From assembly GCA_034428395.1 (NCBI GenBank), contig DAOUHX010000451.1, positions 1 through 10,861 of the forward strand: DNA of 10,861 bases, read 5' to 3'. The DNA is from Bin5 sp034428395. GTDB taxonomy: Bacteria > Chloroflexota > Anaerolineae > Caldilineales > Caldilineaceae. Under the pieces are notes generated by a model. The model worked only from the letters and a program-made list of their open reading frames with translations. It was not told the origin of the DNA and did no database searches. The translations under genes and the position numbers were made by a program. Of this stretch, positions 7,301 through 10,861 are shown in pieces (position 1 is the stretch's first letter; the number at the start of each line of letters is the position of its first letter).

Positions 7301-7334
7301 GTTCGATGGACTGAGCCAAACCGGTTCGAATGGA
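7301..7334. promoter_or_regulatory. Candidate operator upstream of the dead antitoxin gene
   Basis: GTTCGATGGA (7301-7310) recurs as GTTCGAATGGA (7324-7334), and the second copy overlaps the palindromes AACCGGTT (7319-7326) and TTCGAA (7325-7330). The block sits 40-80 nt upstream of the antitoxin ATG, where Phd-type autorepressors bind. This is a weak, pattern-only call; I see no gene elsewhere in 7258-7462. Confidence 0.2.
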
Positions 7335-7458
7335 GCACCCTGCCGTCGCGGCCCACCGCATGGGACGGACCCACATCTCCGTATCAGTATGCCCGTCCAC
7401 TGAACGAGGTAAGCCGGCCGGCGCGAGCAGAGCTGGATAGTCATCTGTGCACTTCTCT

Positions 7459-8237
7459 CTAGGGTGCCTTGACATTTCGTTCGAGCCACATGAGAGGAGC
7501 GGCAAAGTGCAGGAAAGCCATGAAGCGTCGTGCTGGTTTTTCATAGCGGGTGAAAATGCGTCGAAACCACTTGATTCGGTTAATGAAGCGTTCGACGATG
7601 TTGCGCTCTTTTTAGCGAAGGCGGTCATAGTCCCGCGGTTGCTTGCGATAGCGGCGTGAAGGGATGACCACCTCGACCTGTCTGGCTGTGAGCAGTTCTC
7701 GCAGCGGGTCGGAACTGTAGCCTTTATCGGCAATCACAGCGTCAAAATGGAAAGGTGCGAGCAACGATTCAGCCTGGGAAAGGTCATGGCGTTCACCACC
7801 AGTCAAGATGAACTGTAAGGGGAAGCCAAGCGCATCGACGAGGAGATGGATTTTGCTGCTGAAGCCACCCCCGCTCCGACCTAGGCACTGTTCGTTCTGA
7901 CGCCCCCTTCTTTGGAGCCGCCTGCTGCGCACATATGGGCGCGTACAGCTGTACTGTCGGGCATGACCGCTGCCATGTCCTGGTCTTGAGCGAACTGTCT
8001 GAACATGTCGGCCCAGACACCGTTCTCTTCCCAGCGTGCGTAGCGCTTGAAGACACTGTTCCACTTACCAAGGTCGGCTGGCAGTTCACGCCACTGTGCG
8101 CCGGTGCGCAGAATCCAGCAAACTGCTTCGACAAAACGGCGACACTTTTCCTCCTGCCCCGCATAGGCACGAGCGTGTCCTTGCAGAAATGCGTACAGTT
8201 TCTGCCACTGATGGTCGGCAATCTTATAGGTAGACAT
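7459..8237 (-). pseudogene. IS5-family (IS427-like) transposase, split by a frame change and a nonsense codon
   Basis: The first part (8237-7881) starts MSTYKIADHQWQKLYAFL and contains the N-terminal domain (FVEAVCWILRTGAQWRELP, WNSVFKRYARW) and the first catalytic Asp in MPDSTAVRAH; it stops at TAG 7881-7883. The second part continues in the -1 frame (from about 7905) with LGRSGGGFSSKIHLLVDALG, FILTGGERHDLSQAE and the second Asp in VIADKGY, ending at TAA 7612-7614 after PRDYDRLR. The same frame then resumes KERNIVERFINRIKWFRRIF with the catalytic Glu and runs to TAG at 7459-7461. A -1 change fits the programmed frameshifting known in the IS427 group (a GAAGGGGGC stretch lies at 7902-7910), but the TAA removes the DDE Glu, so the copy should be inactive unless read through. 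Confidence 0.85.
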
Positions 8238-8285
8238 CCTGCTATTGTCACCAATTTGACAGAATCAATCAAACGTCAACGAGAA
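7463..8285 (-). mobile_element. IS5-family insertion sequence, inferred ends, about 823 bp
   Basis: The transposase remnant fills an element of the usual IS427-group size. CTAG occurs immediately outside both inferred ends (7459-7462 and 8286-8289). With CTAG aligned, the two ends read inward share TTGACnTTT in the same register (7469-7477; complement of 8271-8279), suggesting degraded terminal inverted repeats and target use at CTAG or its TA core. The remaining end bases match poorly, so the exact ends are tentative. The right end touches the stop codon of prephenate dehydratase; the left end lies about 200 nt upstream of the dead antitoxin gene. Confidence 0.5.
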
Positions 8286-9143
8286 CTAGTCCTGCAACAC
8301 TACCTTCTGTGCGTATCGTTCCTCAATGGGCTGGCCTGCCGCGGGATAACTACCCAACATCTTGACAAAAGCCGCATGGTTGAGCAGACCAAGAAGAGCA
8401 GCGCCGCAGTCCCGCTCTCGCCAGTGGCCCTCGACGTCCATATAAAATACATACTGCCACGGATAATCGCGGCGCGGACGGCTAACTAACCTGAGAAGCT
8501 TGATTTTGCGGTCGGCAAATTCCCGGATGCAGGCTGACAACCCGTCTGGGTTGTGGGGCGTGGCAAAGACGATAGACGTCTTATCATTTTGTGTCTGACC
8601 CGCTTCGCCTTTTCCGATGACAACGAACCGTGTAAAGTTGTAGCTTACGTCCTCAATGTCCCGCTGGACGATCTCCAGGTCATAAATCTCTGCGGCCAGA
8701 GAACTGGCAATTACGCCCACATTTGGCTCGGGGCACTCCGCCAGATCTTTGGCACTGCCGGCCGTGTTATACCAGGGAACTGCCTCGAAACGGTTGCGGT
8801 TGAGAAAACCTTCGCACTGCGACAAGGCCTGAGTATGGCTGCGTACCTTCTTGATCTTGTCCCCATTGCCAGGTATCGTCATTAAGTTGTGTCGCACCCG
8901 CAAAATGATCTCACCCTGAATTCGCAGGTCGTGAATCAACAACAGATCACTGGCTTTGTTGATGCTGCCGGCGGCAGAGTTCTCCACCGGTACGACTCCC
9001 AATGTGGCGCGGTCGTCGTCCAGAGATGAAAAGAGTGCTTCGAACGTCTTACAGGAGACGGTGTGGGCCCCGGCTCCGAACTGTTGGTGGCATGCTTGTT
9101 CGGAAAATGCGCCGTGCTCCCCTTGAAATGCGATCACGGTCAT
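8286..9143 (-). CDS. pheA: Prephenate dehydratase (P-protein, monofunctional)
   Basis: A 285-residue enzyme converting prephenate to phenylpyruvate in phenylalanine biosynthesis, in the cytoplasm. Catalytic-domain motifs: FQGEHGAFSEQA (6-17), GVVPVENSAAGSIN (49-62), SHTQALSQC (102-110), NTAGSAKDLA (126-135) and YNFTRFVVIG (168-177) with Thr171-Arg172-Phe173. An ACT regulatory domain follows (about 189-268): IVFATPHNPDGL, then LLRLVSRP and the C-terminal FVKMLGSYPAA. The usual Phe-binding ESRP reads VSRP and PGAL reads PDGL, so feedback control may differ. ATG 9143 is chosen because GGAG lies 7 nt upstream and the N-terminus matches relatives; an upstream TTG at 9173 has no ribosome site. The last 16 residues after SYPAA lie next to the IS, and the TAG stop is part of the CTAG at its inferred edge. 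The thiamine-diphosphate enzyme lies 155 nt upstream on the same strand. Confidence 0.93.
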   Translation of the reverse strand: MTVIAFQGEHGAFSEQACHQQFGAGAHTVSCKTFEALFSSLDDDRATLGVVPVENSAAGSINKASDLLLIHDLRIQGEIILRVRHNLMTIPGNGDKIKKVRSHTQALSQCEGFLNRNRFEAVPWYNTAGSAKDLAECPEPNVGVIASSLAAEIYDLEIVQRDIEDVSYNFTRFVVIGKGEAGQTQNDKTSIVFATPHNPDGLSACIREFADRKIKLLRLVSRPRRDYPWQYVFYMDVEGHWRERDCGAALLGLLNHAAFVKMLGSYPAAGQPIEERYAQKVVLQD

Positions 9144-9298
9144 CGGACCACTCCACTTATCACCAAACTGCAAGAAGACAAGACCTTAGAAACGAGAAAT
9201 CGCCGTTCTCCGCTGGGCTGTGACAGCGCTCCGAGTTAACGGTCTGCGCCAGAATCGGCAACGCGAATGCGCTGTACAAATGTCCAGGATGGGCATCT

Positions 9299-10861
9299 TC
9301 AAATCTCGACCTCGGCGGGATACAAGCCCCGCCAGGGCCCAGGCATCTCTGCGACCGGCACTTCGATCACAACAGGCAGGTCTGCCGCGTAAGCATCGGT
9401 CAGAGCGTCACGCAGGCTGTCGCCGGACTGTACCCGGACCCCGATCGCGCCAAAGGACTCTGCAAGGGTAACAAAGTCGGGATTCACCAAGTCTGAGGAG
9501 ATGGTGCGCCCGGCGTAGAGTTCTTTCTGCATGCGGCGCACGTTGCCAAATGCTCCATCGTTGAAAACGACCGAAACGGTGCGAATGCCATGCTGCACCG
9601 CCGTCGCCAGTTCCGTTGCGCAAAACAGGAAGCCGCCGTCGCCGCTGATCGAGAGGACCGAACGATTGGGGGCCGCTATCTTTGCGCCGAGTGCGGTGGG
9701 GAGTCCCCAGCCCAAAGTGGCCTGATAGTTGGGGGTAAGAAATGTACGCGGTTGGTAAACGGGCATTGCCAGAATGCTGGCATAGCCAACCTGCGTGATC
9801 TCATCGACAAAGATGCCATCGTCCGGCAGAGTGTCGCGAATCGCGCGCACGAACTCCGTCTGGGGTTGGAACGAGTCAAAGAGCTCTTCCATCTCCTTGT
9901 GCAGCGAAAGCATTTCAGCCACGCGCGAAGGCCGCGGGCGGTTGTGGCGTGCCAGAACTGGCAGCAGGGCGTCTAGGGCATCCTTACAGTCGGCCGCGAC
10001 TGTCACCTCCGCCGGGGCTATTAGGTCTGACTCCTTGGCCGCGATGTCGACCCGAATCAGAGTCAGATAATCCGGGCTCTTCCACTGAATTAACGGCTTG
10101 GTCAGTCGTGTGCCGATGGCGATGACCACATCGGCCTGTTTCCAGAGGCGTTCGCCGGCTGCATATGTGTGACTGAAAGGATGGCGGCTGGAGAGGATGC
10201 CGCGCCCGCGCCCGCTGGCGATGACGGGGGCCTGGAGGGCTTCGGCCAGGGCGCGGACCTCTTCGCCCGCGTCCATGGCGCCGCCACCAACGAATATCAC
10301 AGGGTTGCGCGCCTTGCCCATGAGCCGGGCCGCCTCTTCGATGGCGTCGGTTTCCACTGCCGGCCGGCGCACGGTGAGAGGCAACGGACTGTCGCTCATT
10401 TCCGCCTTGCCGGCAAGGACGTTTAGAGGCACTTCCAGGCCGACGGGCCGGGGTCGACCCGAACGCATTTCACCGAGCGCTGTCGCCAACAGCTGCGGGA
10501 GCTGGCCGGGGCTTTCGGCGCGCCGCGCCCACTTGGTCAGCGAGCGCATAACGACCAGCTGGTCCGGGATCTCGTGCAACATTCCGAAACCGCGGCCGAT
10601 CTGGTCCGAATGGATCTGGCCGGCGAGGCAGAGTACGGGCGCATTGGTGGAGTAGGCGGTTGCGAGCGCGGCGGTGGTGTTGAGAAACCCGGGGCCGGGC
10701 ACGACAACATAGACGCCGGTTTTTCCGGAGGCGAGCGCGTAGCCGAGGGCCATGTAGGCTGCGCCCTGCTCATGGCGGGTATGGATGGCGCGTATCTGGT
10801 CGCCGGCATCGTAAACGGCGTTGTAAAAGTGGTCGTTCTGCACGCCGGGCAGGCCGAAGAT
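9299..10861 (-). CDS. Thiamine-diphosphate-dependent enzyme, acetolactate synthase-like (5' truncated by window edge)
   Basis: At least 520 codons, open through the right edge; the first visible residues IFGLPGV are the conserved N-terminal strand, so about 20-30 residues should be missing. Three domains are visible. The PYR domain has the activating Glu in RHEQGAAYMALGYA (codon 10769-10771). The central domain (NPVIFVGGGAM, VVIAIGTRL) resembles the nucleotide-binding fold. The PP domain has ISGDGGFLFCATELATAV with GDG, and VVFNDGAFG with the Mg-binding Asn. The family contains acetolactate synthase, benzoylformate decarboxylase, oxalyl-CoA decarboxylase and sulfoacetaldehyde acetyltransferase; ThDP-binding residues are conserved but I cannot fix the substrate. 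Its position upstream of pheA is compatible with amino-acid or aromatic 2-oxoacid metabolism, although 155 nt separate the genes and co-transcription is unproven. The stop is TGA at 9299-9301. Confidence 0.9.
   Translation of the reverse strand: MFGLPGVQNDHFYNAVYDAGDQIRAIHTRHEQGAAYMALGYALASGKTGVYVVVPGPGFLNTTAALATAYSTNAPVLCLAGQIHSDQIGRGFGMLHEIPDQLVVMRSLTKWARRAESPGQLPQLLATALGEMRSGRPRPVGLEVPLNVLAGKAEMSDSPLPLTVRRPAVETDAIEEAARLMGKARNPVIFVGGGAMDAGEEVRALAEALQAPVIASGRGRGILSSRHPFSHTYAAGERLWKQADVVIAIGTRLTKPLIQWKSPDYLTLIRVDIAAKESDLIAPAEVTVAADCKDALDALLPVLARHNRPRPSRVAEMLSLHKEMEELFDSFQPQTEFVRAIRDTLPDDGIFVDEITQVGYASILAMPVYQPRTFLTPNYQATLGWGLPTALGAKIAAPNRSVLSISGDGGFLFCATELATAVQHGIRTVSVVFNDGAFGNVRRMQKELYAGRTISSDLVNPDFVTLAESFGAIGVRVQSGDSLRDALTDAYAADLPVVIEVPVAEMPGPWRGLYPAEVEI

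Noticed and set aside
7319..7334. tRNA T-arm-like GGTTCGAAT
   Set aside because: The flanking bases do not pair as a T stem, and no acceptor, D or anticodon arm is found around it.
7022..7489. Minus-strand 155-codon open frame between the IS and the toxin-antitoxin remnant
   Set aside because: It starts inside the transposase end and crosses the antitoxin in another frame; no domain is recognisable, whereas the overlapping frame reads as Phd.

Overview
The window comes from a moderately GC-rich bacterial chromosome or metagenome contig. No ribosomal or marker gene fixes the taxon. An LLM-class (probably F420-dependent) oxidoreductase, a phytanoyl-CoA dioxygenase-family protein, a Gfo/Idh/MocA oxidoreductase, two sulfatases and a Phd/PIN toxin-antitoxin remnant are the kind of content often seen in Chloroflexota or other environmental or sponge-associated bacteria. 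That placement is an inference from gene content only.

Left part (about 1-6300): one plus-strand Gfo/Idh/MocA oxidoreductase (40-1068) converges on a minus-strand series. In transcription order the series is sulfatase B (6300-4831), sulfatase A (4603-3143), LLM-class flavin/F420 oxidoreductase (3039-2170) and PhyH-family dioxygenase (2043-1183). Each minus-strand gene is separated from the next by 103-227 nt, so this is a co-directional cluster rather than a tight operon. The two sulfatases are close tandem paralogs. Together the genes look like an accessory catabolic or detoxification cassette for a sulfated, oxidisable small organic compound, but the substrate cannot be read from the sequence.

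Middle (about 6301-8288): a decaying region. Frame-by-frame reading of the minus strand shows a complete but dead toxin-antitoxin operon: a Phd/YefM-type antitoxin (7257-6955) overlapping by ATGA a FitB/VapC-type PIN toxin (6958-6524). It carries four in-frame stop codons and no frameshift, plus a 15-bp duplication in the toxin. Next to it is an IS5-family (IS427-like) element (about 7463-8285) whose transposase is split by a frame change and by a TAA just before the catalytic Glu. CTAG flanks both inferred IS ends, and the right-hand CTAG supplies the TAG stop codon of the next gene.

Right part (8286-10861): housekeeping-type minus-strand genes. A thiamine-diphosphate enzyme of the acetolactate synthase-like superfamily runs off the right edge (10861-9299) and is followed by prephenate dehydratase (9143-8286), whose 3' end abuts the IS.

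No stretch over 300 nt lacks a gene or gene remnant. The 223 nt at 6301-6523 and the roughly 200 nt at 7258-7462 hold no gene I can recognise. I find no RNA genes, CRISPR array or defence system. The most informative observations are the hidden dead toxin-antitoxin operon, the IS junction at the pheA stop codon, the twin cytoplasmic sulfatases and the Gfo/Idh protein lacking its usual catalytic motif residues.
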